A DNA stretch of 34,737 nucleotides from Phycisphaerae bacterium (GCA_016795035.1 JAEUIT010000056.1:1-34737); one strand, 5' to 3'. Shown: positions 25,087 to 33,717, counted from the stretch's first letter. The notes: a model not told the origin generated them from the letters alone. A program made the numbers and translations.

Positions 25087-26922
25087 ATGCGCCCCTCGCG
25101 AGGCGGCGGACTCGCGCCCCTTGCGTCGCTTGTCGCGGCCGCGACGTCGTCGCTCGCCGCGGCGCAGGTTCGCATCGCGAACTACAACGTCGCGCAGCTG
25201 AAGGGCGACACCGGCGCGCTTGCCGACGTCATCGCGGCGATGGCCACGGACGACAAGCCCGGATTCGCGGTCGCGCCGCACATCCTCGTGTTTCAGGAGG
25301 TTCGCGCGGCCGACATCGCGGCGCTCGACGCCACCGTGAACGGCGCGATCCCTGGCGTGTCCTACGTGCGCGCGACCTACACGACGACGCCCACCGAAGA
25401 CGGCGCCGGCGGCGCGCAGGCGCTCTTCTATCGCGCGGACACCGTGACCGAGATCGTCGGCGGCCATAAGGATCTCGCGACCGGCGCGAGCCGAAAGTCG
25501 GATCGCTGGCAGTTGCAGCTCGTCGGCTACTCGAGCAACGCCGCGAAGTTCTACATCTACGCGAGTCATCTCAAGGCGAGCATGGGCTCCGCGAACGAAG
25601 CCGAGCGACTCGCCGGCGCGCAGGTGATCCGCGACGACGCCGACGCGCTCCCCGAAGGCACGCACATCCTCTACTGCGGCGACTTCAACCTCTACTCGAA
25701 CACCGAGCCCGCGTACCTCGAGTACCTCTCCGCGGGCGCGGGGCAAGCGTTCGATCCGCTCGGCACGGGTTCGTGGTCGGGCGCGGGCAACGCGATCAAG
25801 CACACGCAGTCGCCGCGCAACATCGTGGCCGACGGTCTCGTCGGCGGCGGCATGGACGATCGCTTCGACTTCCAGCTCTCGACCGCCGAGATGCAGGACG
25901 GCAACGGTCTCTCGATCATTTTCGGCGCATATCGCTCGTTCGGCAACGACGGTCAGCACTTCGACACCGACATCAACAACGGCAACAACTCGTACTGGCC
26001 CGACGACATCGCGGGCTCGAACGCGCTGGCCGACGCGCTCTTCGCCGCGACCGACCACATCCCCGTGATCTGCGACTACCAGGTTCCCGCGGTGATGAAC
26101 GCGACGATCCCGCCGTCCTTCGGCAAGATCATTCGCTTCACGCCCTACAGCGTCCCCGTGTCGGTGATGAATATCGCCGCCGGCGCGCCGCTCGGCATCG
26201 ACTCGCTCGACGTGCAAGTCGTCGGCACGGGCGCGCTCGGCGGCAACGTGCAGACGGCGGCGCCGCTCGCCCCCAACGCGGCGACGGTGTTGCTTCCCCT
26301 GTCGACGAGCGTGGTGGGCCCGGTCTCGGCCGGCGCCACCGTGACCGCGCTGTCGGAAGGCACGCAGGCGCCGTTTCAGATCCTGTCGACGAGCGGCACG
26401 GTGGTTCGCCCGTCGAACGCATCGTTCAGCTCCTCGGCGAACGTCGACGTCGCGTCGATCGCGGCCGAAGTCGAAGCCGGCACGATGGGGCTCATCCAAG
26501 TGCCGATCTACAACGTGCAGTACGACTCGAACCAGGCGCTTCTCGACATCGACCTCGTGTCGGGCGTGTCGGGCAACTTCTCGATCTCAGGCCCGCTGCC
26601 CAAGAATGTCGGCGCGCTCACCAATCTCAACGTTGCATTCGACGCGGTGAGCGCGGCGCCCGGCGTCTACCACGCGTCCCTCACGCTCTTCACGAGCGAC
26701 GAGGACATTCCCGGCGAGACCGACGGCGAGCTCGTGCTCGACCTTTCGGTCACCGTGACCTCCGACGCGAACCCCGCGGACATCAACGGCGACGGCAACG
26801 TCGACGGCGCCGATCTCGGACAGTTACTCGGCGCCTGGTCGACGCCCGGCCCTGGCGACATCAACAACGACGGCATCGTGGACGGTGCCGACCTCGCCAT
26901 TCTTCTCGGCGAGTGGTCATGA
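25087..26922 (+). CDS. Secreted endonuclease/exonuclease/phosphatase-fold protein with dockerin
   Basis: This is a 611-residue exported protein. ATG 25087 gives a short Arg-containing signal peptide ending S-L-A-A-A-Q. The EEP domain spans about 20-340: R-I-A-N-Y-N-V at the first strand, F-Q-E-V with the metal-binding Glu, Y-A-S-H-L-K, the catalytic G-D-F-N-L-Y-S, and T-D-H-I-P-V near its end, so Glu, Asp, Asn and His residues of the active site are in place. The substrate could be DNA, a phospholipid or another phosphodiester. A beta-rich region at about 345-560 resembles choice-of-anchor or Ig-like modules. The C-terminus is a paired dockerin-like module (D-I-N-G-D-G-N-V-D-G-A-D-L...L-L-G-A-W, then D-I-N-N-D-G-I-V-D-G-A-D-L...L-L-G-E-W). 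An upstream ATG at 24991 is less likely. It is coupled to the next gene through an ATGA overlap. Confidence 0.87.
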   Translation: MRPSRGGGLAPLASLVAAATSSLAAAQVRIANYNVAQLKGDTGALADVIAAMATDDKPGFAVAPHILVFQEVRAADIAALDATVNGAIPGVSYVRATYTTTPTEDGAGGAQALFYRADTVTEIVGGHKDLATGASRKSDRWQLQLVGYSSNAAKFYIYASHLKASMGSANEAERLAGAQVIRDDADALPEGTHILYCGDFNLYSNTEPAYLEYLSAGAGQAFDPLGTGSWSGAGNAIKHTQSPRNIVADGLVGGGMDDRFDFQLSTAEMQDGNGLSIIFGAYRSFGNDGQHFDTDINNGNNSYWPDDIAGSNALADALFAATDHIPVICDYQVPAVMNATIPPSFGKIIRFTPYSVPVSVMNIAAGAPLGIDSLDVQVVGTGALGGNVQTAAPLAPNAATVLLPLSTSVVGPVSAGATVTALSEGTQAPFQILSTSGTVVRPSNASFSSSANVDVASIAAEVEAGTMGLIQVPIYNVQYDSNQALLDIDLVSGVSGNFSISGPLPKNVGALTNLNVAFDAVSAAPGVYHASLTLFTSDEDIPGETDGELVLDLSVTVTSDANPADINGDGNVDGADLGQLLGAWSTPGPGDINNDGIVDGADLAILLGEWS

Positions 26923-27794
26923 TGCGACGACGAATGACCGACATGCCAACCACGCGGACCGTTGCCACGGCGATTCTCATGGCCGGCGCCCTCGCGCCCT
27001 CGATGCCGACCTGGGCCGACACGCTCGCGATCACGAGCGTCGACGACAACACGCTCATCGAGGATCCGAACGGTGCGTGGTCGAACGGCGCGGGACTCAA
27101 CTTCTACGTCGGTCGCGTTGGCACGAACGGCGGCGGCGGCCTGCGCCGCGGCGTCATCAAGTTTGACGTGTCCGCGATCCCCGCAGGCTCGACGATCGAA
27201 TCGGTGACGCTCAAGCTGCAGTGCACGAAGGCGGGCTCGTCGACGCCGCAGACGATCGCGCTCAAGCGGCTCCTTGCGTCGTTCGGCGAGGGCGCGTCGT
27301 CGGCGTTCGGCGGCGGCGGCGCGCCGTCGCAGGCGGGCGACGCCACGTGGATTCATCGCAGCTATCCCAGCGTTCTCTGGTCCACGCCGGGCGGCGAGTT
27401 TGTCCCGACGGCGAGCGCGACGAAGAGCGTGGGCGTTCCGGCGTCGTACGTGTGGGCCTCGACGCCCGCGCTCGTCGCCGACGTGCAGGGATGGCTCGAC
27501 AATCCCGCGGCGAACTTCGGATGGCTCGTCCAAGGCAACGAGACGACGCTCAACTCCGTGAAGCGCTTCGACGCGCACGAGACGACCGGCTCGACGAAGC
27601 CGCTCCTCACGATCACCTACGCGCCGCCGCCTCCGCCGATGCCCGAAGACCTCAACGGCGACGACCTCGTCGACGGCGCGGACCTCGGCATCCTTTTAGG
27701 CCAGTGGGGCTCGACCGGAAACGCAAACATCGACGGCGTCGGCGTCGTCGATGGTGCGGATCTTGCGTTGTTGCTCGGCGCCTGGACCGGCTGA
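26919..27794 (+). CDS. Secreted DNRLRE-domain protein with dockerin-like C-terminus
   Basis: This is a 291-residue exported protein. ATG 26919 overlaps the preceding stop (ATGA). A basic start (M-M-R-R-R-M-T) leads to a hydrophobic signal ending T-W-A-D. Residues about 37-230 form a DNRLRE-like beta-sandwich: D-D-N-T-L-I-E near the start, G-V-I-K-F-D-V-S-A-I-P-A-G-S-T-I-E-S-V-T-L-K-L, and a final K-P-L-L-T-I-T-Y. Such domains occur in bacterial surface and carbohydrate-active proteins. A Pro-rich linker leads to a paired dockerin-like module (D-L-N-G-D-D-L-V-D-G-A-D-L...L-L-G-Q-W and V-V-D-G-A-D-L-A-L-L-L-G-A-W). Sharing this tail with the coupled upstream nuclease suggests both go to the same cell-surface partner, which is inference. 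Confidence 0.87.
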   Translation: MMRRRMTDMPTTRTVATAILMAGALAPSMPTWADTLAITSVDDNTLIEDPNGAWSNGAGLNFYVGRVGTNGGGGLRRGVIKFDVSAIPAGSTIESVTLKLQCTKAGSSTPQTIALKRLLASFGEGASSAFGGGGAPSQAGDATWIHRSYPSVLWSTPGGEFVPTASATKSVGVPASYVWASTPALVADVQGWLDNPAANFGWLVQGNETTLNSVKRFDAHETTGSTKPLLTITYAPPPPPMPEDLNGDDLVDGADLGILLGQWGSTGNANIDGVGVVDGADLALLLGAWTG

Positions 27795-27803
27795 CGCGCG
27801 GCG

Positions 27804-30095
27804 TCAGGCCGATCGGCCGACGCGGGCGTCGAGATAGGCGCGGAGCCGGGCGGCCGCGAGCGAGGTGTCGCCTTGCTGCTGCGCGACCGTGATCGCGTAG
27901 TGCGCTTCGGTCACGCGGCCGAGCGCGGTGCGCCAGGCGGCGAGAAGGAAGAGCGAGTCGTTCGCGATCGCGGCCTGCCGCGAGGCGACCTCGGCGCTTG
28001 CGACGAGGAGCTGCATGCGCTCCGAGAGCTTCGGTCCGAGGGGCAGCGTCGCGAGGACGCCCACGTCCATCGCCACCGCGTCGCGCATCACGCTCGAGGC
28101 GGCGGGGATGTCGTCGAGCATCGCGAGGGACACGCCGTAGCCGGCGAGCGCGCGGGCATTCGCCGCGTTCTGGTCGTGCAGGCGGGCGAAGGACTCCGCG
28201 GCGCTACGCGGGAAGCCGTTCGCGAGGAGGTCCCAGGCCTCGGTCTCGGCGGCCGTCATCGCGGCCGGAGCTGCAACGACGACCGTCGGGGGCGGCGCGT
28301 AGGTGACCACCGAAGGCGGCGGATCGTTGTCGACGTAGACGATCGTGGGGGCGGGTTCGTACGAGTAGTCGACGATCGCGACGCTCGGCACGACCCATGC
28401 CGGCGTGTACGAGTAGACCGGCACGCACCACGTGGGCGTCGAGGTGTAGCAGTAGTTCGTCCACCACGGGCCGCCGCACGGCGCCCAGCAGGGACGGCAC
28501 CAGTTCCAGCTCGGGGCGCAGCCCACCGAGACGAACGTGCTCCAGCCGTTCCACCACGGATCGCACCAGTTCGAGCAGAGCGGCGTGTTGCACGAGCCGT
28601 AGAAGAGGCCGAACGAGAACGAGCCCGAGCCGAAGCCGATGCCGAACGAGAACCCGCTGTTGCAGTTCCAGCTCTGCCAGCACGCGTTCGGGCCCCAGAC
28701 CGGCGCGCACGACCAGCCCGGGTTCCAGCAGTTGTTGCTGTTGTTGACGTTCGTGATGTAGTTGACGCTGTTGTCGTTGTAGTAGTTGTTGTTGTTATTG
28801 ATGATCGTGGTGTTGCCGTTGCCCACGATCGGTCCGCCAGCGCCGGTGCCGTTGCGGGGATAGCCGCCGCGCGATGGCGCCAAGTTGACGTTGCCTAACT
28901 TCTCGCCGGTGATCGATCCCGCGACCGGTGCGGCGCCCGGGCCGCGCTCATGACGCGTGAAGCCGTTCGGCTGCTTCGCGCCGACTTCGCTCACGAACGG
29001 GGTGCGCGTGAGCGGACGTCCGCCGACATTGACGTTCGGCGTCGGGCTCGACGGCGTGGAGATCGCCGGGCGCGACGCAGTGCCGCCCGGCCGCGTGCCG
29101 CGCGGAGGCTGCAACGTGGAGGGACCGACGTTCGGGCCGCCCTCGGGGACCGGCGGCAGCGTGCGGCCGCGACCCGACGGCGTGTTCGTGCCAGGCTGGC
29201 TGCTCGGCGCCGAGGGGCGCGAAATGCCAGGCCGCGACGATCCCGATCCGCTGGGAGCGCTCGGCGTGCCGACGGACGGGCGCGACGGGCCGGACGGCAC
29301 CGAGGGGGTCGACGGGCGACTGATCGAGGGAGCGCCGGTCGTCGGACGCGACGGTCCGGCGGGGCGACTCACCGACGGCGGTTCGACCGACGGGCGCGAC
29401 GGGGTTGCGGGCGTCGAAGGCCGCGACGGAGCCGGCGGCACCGACGGCGTGGACGGGCGGCTTACGGAGGGCGGATTGGTCGAGGGGCGCGTCGGCGCCG
29501 ACGGACGGCTCACGCTCGGCGGCGTGACCGTGGAGGGGCGATCGGTCGACGGGCGAACCGTGCTCGGGGCGCTTGGCGCGGGCGTCGACGGTCGGCTCGC
29601 CGCGGGCGGTGCTGACGGGCGGCTCACGTTCGGCGCTGCGACGGACGGTCGCGAGGGCGCGGACGGTGCCGAGGGGCGGCTGATCGGGGGTGCCGACGGC
29701 GTGCGAACCGACGGAGCGGACGGAGCAGAAGGGGACCTCATCGCGGGTGCCGACGGCGAGCCCATGGACGGGCCGCTCGGACGACTCGCAGGCGGCGCCG
29801 ACGGGCGTCCTCCGCCGCCGATGCCTCCGCCTCCGCCTCCACCGCCACCGATTCCTCCACCACCGCCACGGCCGGCGCCTCCGCCGCCCGAACCACCCCC
29901 ACCGCCGCGACCGTCAAGTCGAGCGATCGCGTTCTCATGCGAGCCGCCGTCCGCCGTGCCGCCACTCGGCGACCCGCGGTCCGCGAACGATGGCGAGGCA
30001 ATGAAGAGCGGCGTCGCGAGCGACGGGGAGAGAGCGACCGCGAGCACGCTCGCGAGTGAGTGCGAACGGCGGGGAGAGCGAGTCTTTCGGGCCAC
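27804..30095 (-). CDS. Large secreted low-complexity protein (Gly, Ser/Arg/Pro, Asn, Trp/Cys zones)
   Basis: I do not recognise this 763-residue protein. GTG 30095, with GAGG 7 nt upstream, begins an Arg-rich signal peptide ending S-F-A-D. The order of zones is: a Gly-rich block (about 62-97); a long Ser/Arg/Pro region (about 98-330) of repeated S-R-P-S-x-P units; an Asn/Tyr-rich block (about 418-455, with runs of N); a Trp/Cys/Gly/Phe-rich zone (about 455-560, motifs such as W-N-C and W-C-x-P-C-W); a Pro/Val linker; and a helical C-terminal domain (about 612-763) with TPR-like Ala-rich helices. The high Trp and Cys content suggests a folded, disulfide-linked or aggregating extracellular matrix or cell-wall protein. 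The frame is intact across more than 2.2 kb and has a proper signal peptide, so it is real despite the composition. Confidence 0.82.
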   Translation of the reverse strand: MARKTRSPRRSHSLASVLAVALSPSLATPLFIASPSFADRGSPSGGTADGGSHENAIARLDGRGGGGGSGGGGAGRGGGGGIGGGGGGGGGIGGGGRPSAPPASRPSGPSMGSPSAPAMRSPSAPSAPSVRTPSAPPISRPSAPSAPSRPSVAAPNVSRPSAPPAASRPSTPAPSAPSTVRPSTDRPSTVTPPSVSRPSAPTRPSTNPPSVSRPSTPSVPPAPSRPSTPATPSRPSVEPPSVSRPAGPSRPTTGAPSISRPSTPSVPSGPSRPSVGTPSAPSGSGSSRPGISRPSAPSSQPGTNTPSGRGRTLPPVPEGGPNVGPSTLQPPRGTRPGGTASRPAISTPSSPTPNVNVGGRPLTRTPFVSEVGAKQPNGFTRHERGPGAAPVAGSITGEKLGNVNLAPSRGGYPRNGTGAGGPIVGNGNTTIINNNNNYYNDNSVNYITNVNNSNNCWNPGWSCAPVWGPNACWQSWNCNSGFSFGIGFGSGSFSFGLFYGSCNTPLCSNWCDPWWNGWSTFVSVGCAPSWNWCRPCWAPCGGPWWTNYCYTSTPTWCVPVYSYTPAWVVPSVAIVDYSYEPAPTIVYVDNDPPPSVVTYAPPPTVVVAAPAAMTAAETEAWDLLANGFPRSAAESFARLHDQNAANARALAGYGVSLAMLDDIPAASSVMRDAVAMDVGVLATLPLGPKLSERMQLLVASAEVASRQAAIANDSLFLLAAWRTALGRVTEAHYAITVAQQQGDTSLAAARLRAYLDARVGRSA

Positions 30096-30343
30096 AGTGG
30101 AACCTCATCGAGGTGGCGGCGTCGGCCGCGCGCAGGCGACCGATTCAGACTCTACGACGCAACCCCTTCGACGCTCATTCCTGCCAGAAGAAAACGAAAC
30201 GATTGCGATCTTCCTCGCGCGTCGAGCGGCGCATCTCCACGACACGCCGCCGGCGGTGCGTGGACGAGGAGACCTTGCCGTCGCGGCGTCCGATGTGACG
30301 TCGCGAAGGATGGTGTCGTCGCGTCGACCGAAGTCGCCTCGAC

Positions 30344-31201
30344 TCAACCGAAGCCGGGGAATTTCGGCGGGTCGATCGGCGGTCCGATCGGCTTCTGGCC
30401 GGGGCCCGGGAGAAGGGGAGGCGGCTTGGGCGCTTCGATGGGCTGGCCGGGCGGATTGAGTCCGGGTCCGGGGCCGCCCGGGAGCTTGGGCGGCGCGATC
30501 GGCGGACCGATCGGCTTCTGACCAGGTCCCGGACCGCCGGGAAGTTTCGGCGGCTGCACCGGCGGGCCAATCGGCCGTTGGCCAGGGCCTGCAGGCGGAA
30601 CGGGGGCGCGCGGCGGGTTGATCACCGGGCCAGTCGGATTCTTGCCAGGCCCCTTCGTGGGCGGCGTGGCGCTCGGCGGCCTGATGGGCGCCTTCGGCGA
30701 TCGCTTCTCCGGGCCGGGCGCGCCGGGAAGCGTGGGAGGCGACAGCTTGCGGTCGTCGGGGGCGACCGGTCGCTTCCGCGGACCTTGCTCGCCGGGCCCG
30801 AAGCCGGGAGCGTTGATTGGATCCACCGAGGGTCGGTCCGGGTTGAAGGGCTCCGGCGCCGGCGTCTTGGGATCCGTGGTCTCTTCCGGCGCGCGCTTGG
30901 CGGGGAGCGTGCTCGGCGCGGCCGGGCGAGTGGTTTCTGCCGGCTTCGACGGTTCCTTGGTGGGCGGCCGTTGGAGCGGTTCGGTCGTGGGCTTCGTCGG
31001 TTCTGACGGCTTCGTCGCCGGTGCGGGGGGCGTCGACGGAGCCTTGACCGGGGGCGGCGCGGGAGCGGGCTTCTTGGGCGCGTCGTCGGCAAATGCCGTG
31101 GCCGAGAGCACGCAGGCGACGAGCGATGCCGTGAGAGACCACGCGCGGCCCGAGCACGCAAGGCGGCCGGGGGTGGCGTCGGTCGGTTGGCGGTCGTTCA
31201 T
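30344..31201 (-). CDS. Secreted proline-rich repeat protein
   Basis: I do not recognise this 285-residue protein. ATG 31201, preceded by GGGAG at suitable spacing, gives an N-terminus of about 18 residues and then a hydrophobic signal ending A-T-A-F-A-D. The mature protein is almost entirely Pro, Lys, Ala, Thr and Gly. The first half (about 40-170) is P/K/T-rich with P-A-P and P-T-K-P elements. The last 110 residues carry about five units of roughly 20 residues built on G-P-G-Q-K-P-I-G-P-P-I-x-P-P-K-L-P-G-G. Such sequences form extended polyproline-II rods, so a wall-spanning or spacer role is plausible. It lies directly upstream of, and on the same strand as, the other low-complexity secreted protein, with 248 bp between them. 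Confidence 0.78.
   Translation of the reverse strand: MNDRQPTDATPGRLACSGRAWSLTASLVACVLSATAFADDAPKKPAPAPPPVKAPSTPPAPATKPSEPTKPTTEPLQRPPTKEPSKPAETTRPAAPSTLPAKRAPEETTDPKTPAPEPFNPDRPSVDPINAPGFGPGEQGPRKRPVAPDDRKLSPPTLPGAPGPEKRSPKAPIRPPSATPPTKGPGKNPTGPVINPPRAPVPPAGPGQRPIGPPVQPPKLPGGPGPGQKPIGPPIAPPKLPGGPGPGLNPPGQPIEAPKPPPLLPGPGQKPIGPPIDPPKFPGFG
30347..30650 (-). repeat. About 60-bp tandem coding repeats in the Pro-rich gene
   Basis: The C-terminal coding sequence contains about five related units of roughly 60 bp, each encoding a G-P-G-x-x-P-x-G-P-x-I-x-P-P-K-type motif. On the plus strand the shared word is GGCCGATCGGC or GGACCGATCGGC-like. Adjacent units differ by substitutions, so the array is old or under selection. 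It could vary in length between strains. Confidence 0.75.
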
Positions 31202-31696
31202 GCGTCTACTCCCGTCGAAGTGCGGCCGTGGGCAGGGCGGAAGGACCTCGAGAGCGCAGGCTGACGTCAGGCGGATCCCAGTCGGCGCGCTCGAGGCCCT
31301 ATTCCCGCCACCGTGTCCTTCCCCAATGGGTACGTCATCGGCGTCGGCGACCGGGTCGTTCGGGGCGCAATTCGCGAAAATTCGCCCCGCGTGCCGTTCT
31401 AACTCGCACAGGTCCGTCCGAGGAGGCCGCGACAGCCGTGAAGCCTCGATCCCGCCCGAACCTCGGACGGCCCGCGGCGAGCGATGAAATGCGGTGCGCC
31501 GAGCTGCAACGCGGAGTGAGGTGGTGTGACGCGGCGCATACCGCTGCACGCGCGGACCGGCAGGTCCTTAGTGAGTACGCCGGTTCAATGGTGACGTCGC
31601 GAGCGCGCATTGTTGCCCGCGCATGAACACGGCGCGGCCCGCGAACATCTCCGGGCCGCGCCGAGCACTGTGCTGTCGTACCAGCGTGACGGTCGG
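31202..31696. other. Intergenic region with a terminator-like hairpin
   Basis: This 495-bp gap separates two minus-strand genes. CGGCGCGGCCCG (31630-31641) and its exact complement (31652-31663) with a 10-nt loop form a strong 12-bp hairpin 34 bp after the DUF892 stop on the minus strand, a likely terminator although the following tract is short in T. The rest should hold the promoter of the Pro-rich gene. No coding sequence or structured RNA was recognised. Confidence 0.55.
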
Positions 31697-32329
31697 TCAC
31701 TCAGACTTCGACGCGTCGGAGCTCGAGGACTTCGTGCGCTTCGACGTCTCGCGCTTCGACTTCGCGGCGGGCTTGTCGCCGTCGCTCGCGTCCTTCTCCT
31801 CGCCCTCCTCGCCTTCCTCGTCGTCCTCGCCCGCACTGGCGGCCGACGCGTTGACGGTCTGCTCCGCGACGGCGCTGAGCTTCTCGTCGGCGGCCTCCTC
31901 CTCGTCGAGCGTCTCCTTGAAGATGTCGGCGATTTCATCGAGTCCGAGCGTCTCGGCGAACGTGATCATCGTGCCGTACGCGGAGATCTCGTAATGCTCG
32001 ACCTTCTGCGCCGCGGCGATCAGTGCCGCGTCGACGGCCGCTTCGGTGCCGTCGTCGCTCTCCTTCATCACTTCGGCGCCTTCTTCGATCAGGCCGAGCA
32101 TGCCGTGGCACGTCTTGGCGACCGGCTTCATCTCAAGGATGCCGAAGACCCGCTCGAGACGAGTGACGTGGGTCTCGGTCTCCCCGAGGTGATCCTCGAA
32201 GGCGCGCCGGAGACTCTCGTCGCTCGCGGCCTTGGCGAGTTTCGGAAGCGCACGGAGGAGCTGCTTCTCTGCGTGGTACGTGTCCTTCACGAGATCCACG
32301 AGTACGTCGTGGAGTGATTGCATAGCCAT
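31697..32329 (-). CDS. DUF892 (YciE/YciF-like) ferritin-like protein
   Basis: This 210-residue protein has a four-helix bundle of the DUF892 family (residues about 1-150). The usual N-terminus L-H-D-V-L-V-D-L-V-K-D-T-Y-H-A-E-K-Q-L is present. So are the E-x-x-H-pattern residues H-L-G-E-T-E-T-H and E-H-Y-E-I-S-A-Y-G that would bind a di-metal centre in the ferritin-like fold. Family members are linked to general stress responses, but their reaction is unknown. The last 55 residues are an acidic run (D-D-E-E-G-E-E-G-E-E) and then a Lys/Ser-rich tail, an added low-complexity extension. The start may be ATG 32329 or ATG 32323; neither has a clear Shine-Dalgarno sequence. It appears monocistronic. 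Confidence 0.9.
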   Translation of the reverse strand: MAMQSLHDVLVDLVKDTYHAEKQLLRALPKLAKAASDESLRRAFEDHLGETETHVTRLERVFGILEMKPVAKTCHGMLGLIEEGAEVMKESDDGTEAAVDAALIAAAQKVEHYEISAYGTMITFAETLGLDEIADIFKETLDEEEAADEKLSAVAEQTVNASAASAGEDDEEGEEGEEKDASDGDKPAAKSKRETSKRTKSSSSDASKSE

Positions 32330-33064
32330 TGGGGGTATCGACCCTTTCTGGACGTTGATGTCCTAGGCCAGAGTCTCCGCACGGCCAGCATCAGCAGCCA
32401 TCGGGGGAACGCAGGAAATGGCGATGCGCGCACGTGGCGTGGTGCGAAAACTCCTCCACTAGCACGCGACAAAAATAGGGCAAGGACATCAGGGGGCGTG
32501 GAATCGATCGTTGATGCAGCGGTATGGCCACCGCCGAAGCGGATGAGGTGCCGTGCGACGGTCGGGCGCACCACGCTCGGTCGCAGAGAGCGGCTCGCGA
32601 GCGCAGCGTGTTCAAGCGTTGCAACGTTGAGAGGCGCGAGGAGCAGGCCTCCGCGGATCGAACAGTCGACTTCTCGACGTTGAAGAAGCCGGGCCTCGAC
32701 AACCACTGGTTCGACTGCCTCGTCGGCGCGACGGTCGCCGCGTCGGTCGAGGGCGTCCAGGTGCCCGGCACCGAGTTCCATGTCGGGCGGAAGCGGCGGA
32801 AGTGCCGACACTTCGGGTGTCGAACTTCGACGTCGGAGCAGGCCTCGGAGTAGCCGTGACTGCCATAGCGCGGGTGTCGCATCGACTGACCGCGTCGCGG
32901 GTCGAACTGCATCTTCACGGCACGCCATCCACGCGTGGTGCGCCAAACGACCCGTGCGGCCGCGTCGCTCAGAGTCAACCGTCAGGGCGCGAAGCCGCCC
33001 GACTCCGAGCGTTTGGCTTGGAGCTTCGTCGAAACGTCGCGAATCGACGGGGCGTGGAGGTCCC
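32330..33064. other. Unassigned region left of the first attC-like site
   Basis: About 735 bp without a gene I can support. Several frames stay open on both strands: one of 195 residues on the minus strand at 32391-32978, and others of about 110-120 residues on the plus strand. Their products are Arg/Ser-rich, without signal peptides, repeats or known motifs, as expected of shadow frames in GC-rich DNA. One plus-strand frame (32780-33070) has its stop inside the left attC box, as cassette genes do, but looks unconvincing as a protein. The stretch could be an ORF-less or decayed cassette, or an older insertion. Confidence 0.4.
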
Positions 33065-33163
33065 GGCTAACAAGGCGCTCATGCCGCCCGCCGTGTTATG
33101 CTCAAGTGCGCTGACTTGGCGGCATGCCGACGAGGCGTCGGCCGAGCTTCCATATCGTTAGGC
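33065..33163 (+). other. Candidate integron attC site A
   Basis: The 99-bp element is bounded by an inverse-core-like GGCTAAC (33065-33071) and a perfect core GTTAGGC (33157-33163, consensus GTTRRRY), which pair over 6 of 7 bases. Inside them GCTC (33077-33080) can pair with GAGC (33144-33147), CATGCCGCC (33080-33088) pairs with GGCGGCATG (33118-33126), and a side hairpin CCGACG/CGTCGG lies at 33127-33141. This imperfect cruciform between R and L boxes is the attC architecture folded from the bottom strand. The ORF at 33169 begins 5 bp after it. No covariance-model score is available. Confidence 0.65.
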
Positions 33164-33168
33164 GGACG

Positions 33169-33717
33169 ATGAGAAAGGCGTTCGAAATTTGGGCGGCAAC
33201 TCGGAGGAATCGGCGGCGCGTGCGCCGACTTGCCGAGACCGTCGTGTGGTGCTCCGAACGCGCGACCCTAGCGGACCCGCAACACTCGGTCCGCACTGAG
33301 GTCATTCGGCCGGACTTCGACATTGCCGGACCCGAGGCGGGGTTTCCATCCCGTGACCAAGACTTGCAAGTCAGGCGAGCGCGGATCGTCAATGAGGTTG
33401 CGCGACGTCGCTCGCGTGTCCTTGCGGCGCGCAGCCCATCCGCAGCGCCGGATCCGCTCCAGGGCGGAAGGCTTCTGCTCACGTCGCTGGATGCTTCGGA
33501 CTGGTCTGCGCTGCCCGCCGAGGCTTCGCAGGGGTTCTTTGACGAGCACGATTGTCCAGGCTGGGATACGTGGCTCGACTACTTCGCAGATGGAAATGGT
33601 CATTTCCTCTTGCTGAGCTGGGTGCCCCCGCATCTCGTCGACCTAGCTGAGGCAGGCATCCGCATCTGCGCGATGGACAACCTTACATGGGTCGGGTGCG
33701 AGATCCTCTCCGCCTAA
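33169..33717 (+). CDS. Integron-cassette-like gene, unknown function
   Basis: I cannot assign a function to this 182-residue protein. The N-terminal 35 residues are Arg-rich and helical (I-W-A-A-T-R-R-N-R-R-R-V). The C-terminal 80 residues look folded: L-L-L-T-S-L-D-A-S-D-W-S, F-F-D-E-H-D-C-P-G-W-D-T-W, H-F-L-L-L-S-W-V-P-P, and a terminal W-V-G-C-E. The W-D-T-W and S-W-V-P-P motifs recall small hypothetical proteins found in cassettes and near immunity genes, from memory only. Its layout is that of a cassette: ATG 33169 lies 5 bp after attC A, and the stop TAA (33715-33717) lies inside the R'' box of attC B. There is no promoter room of its own, so it would depend on an external promoter. No signal peptide is seen. 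Confidence 0.65.
   Translation: MRKAFEIWAATRRNRRRVRRLAETVVWCSERATLADPQHSVRTEVIRPDFDIAGPEAGFPSRDQDLQVRRARIVNEVARRRSRVLAARSPSAAPDPLQGGRLLLTSLDASDWSALPAEASQGFFDEHDCPGWDTWLDYFADGNGHFLLLSWVPPHLVDLAEAGIRICAMDNLTWVGCEILSA

Noticed and set aside
27801..27823. Hairpin GCGTC...GACGC with an inner GGCCGATCGGCC palindrome between two convergent genes
   Set aside because: There is no T-run on either strand and it overlaps coding sequence, so terminator support is weak.
32391..32978. 195-residue minus-strand open frame left of attC A
   Set aside because: It has no recognisable motif, an Arg/Ser-rich composition and competing frames on the other strand. It was kept only as part of an unassigned region.
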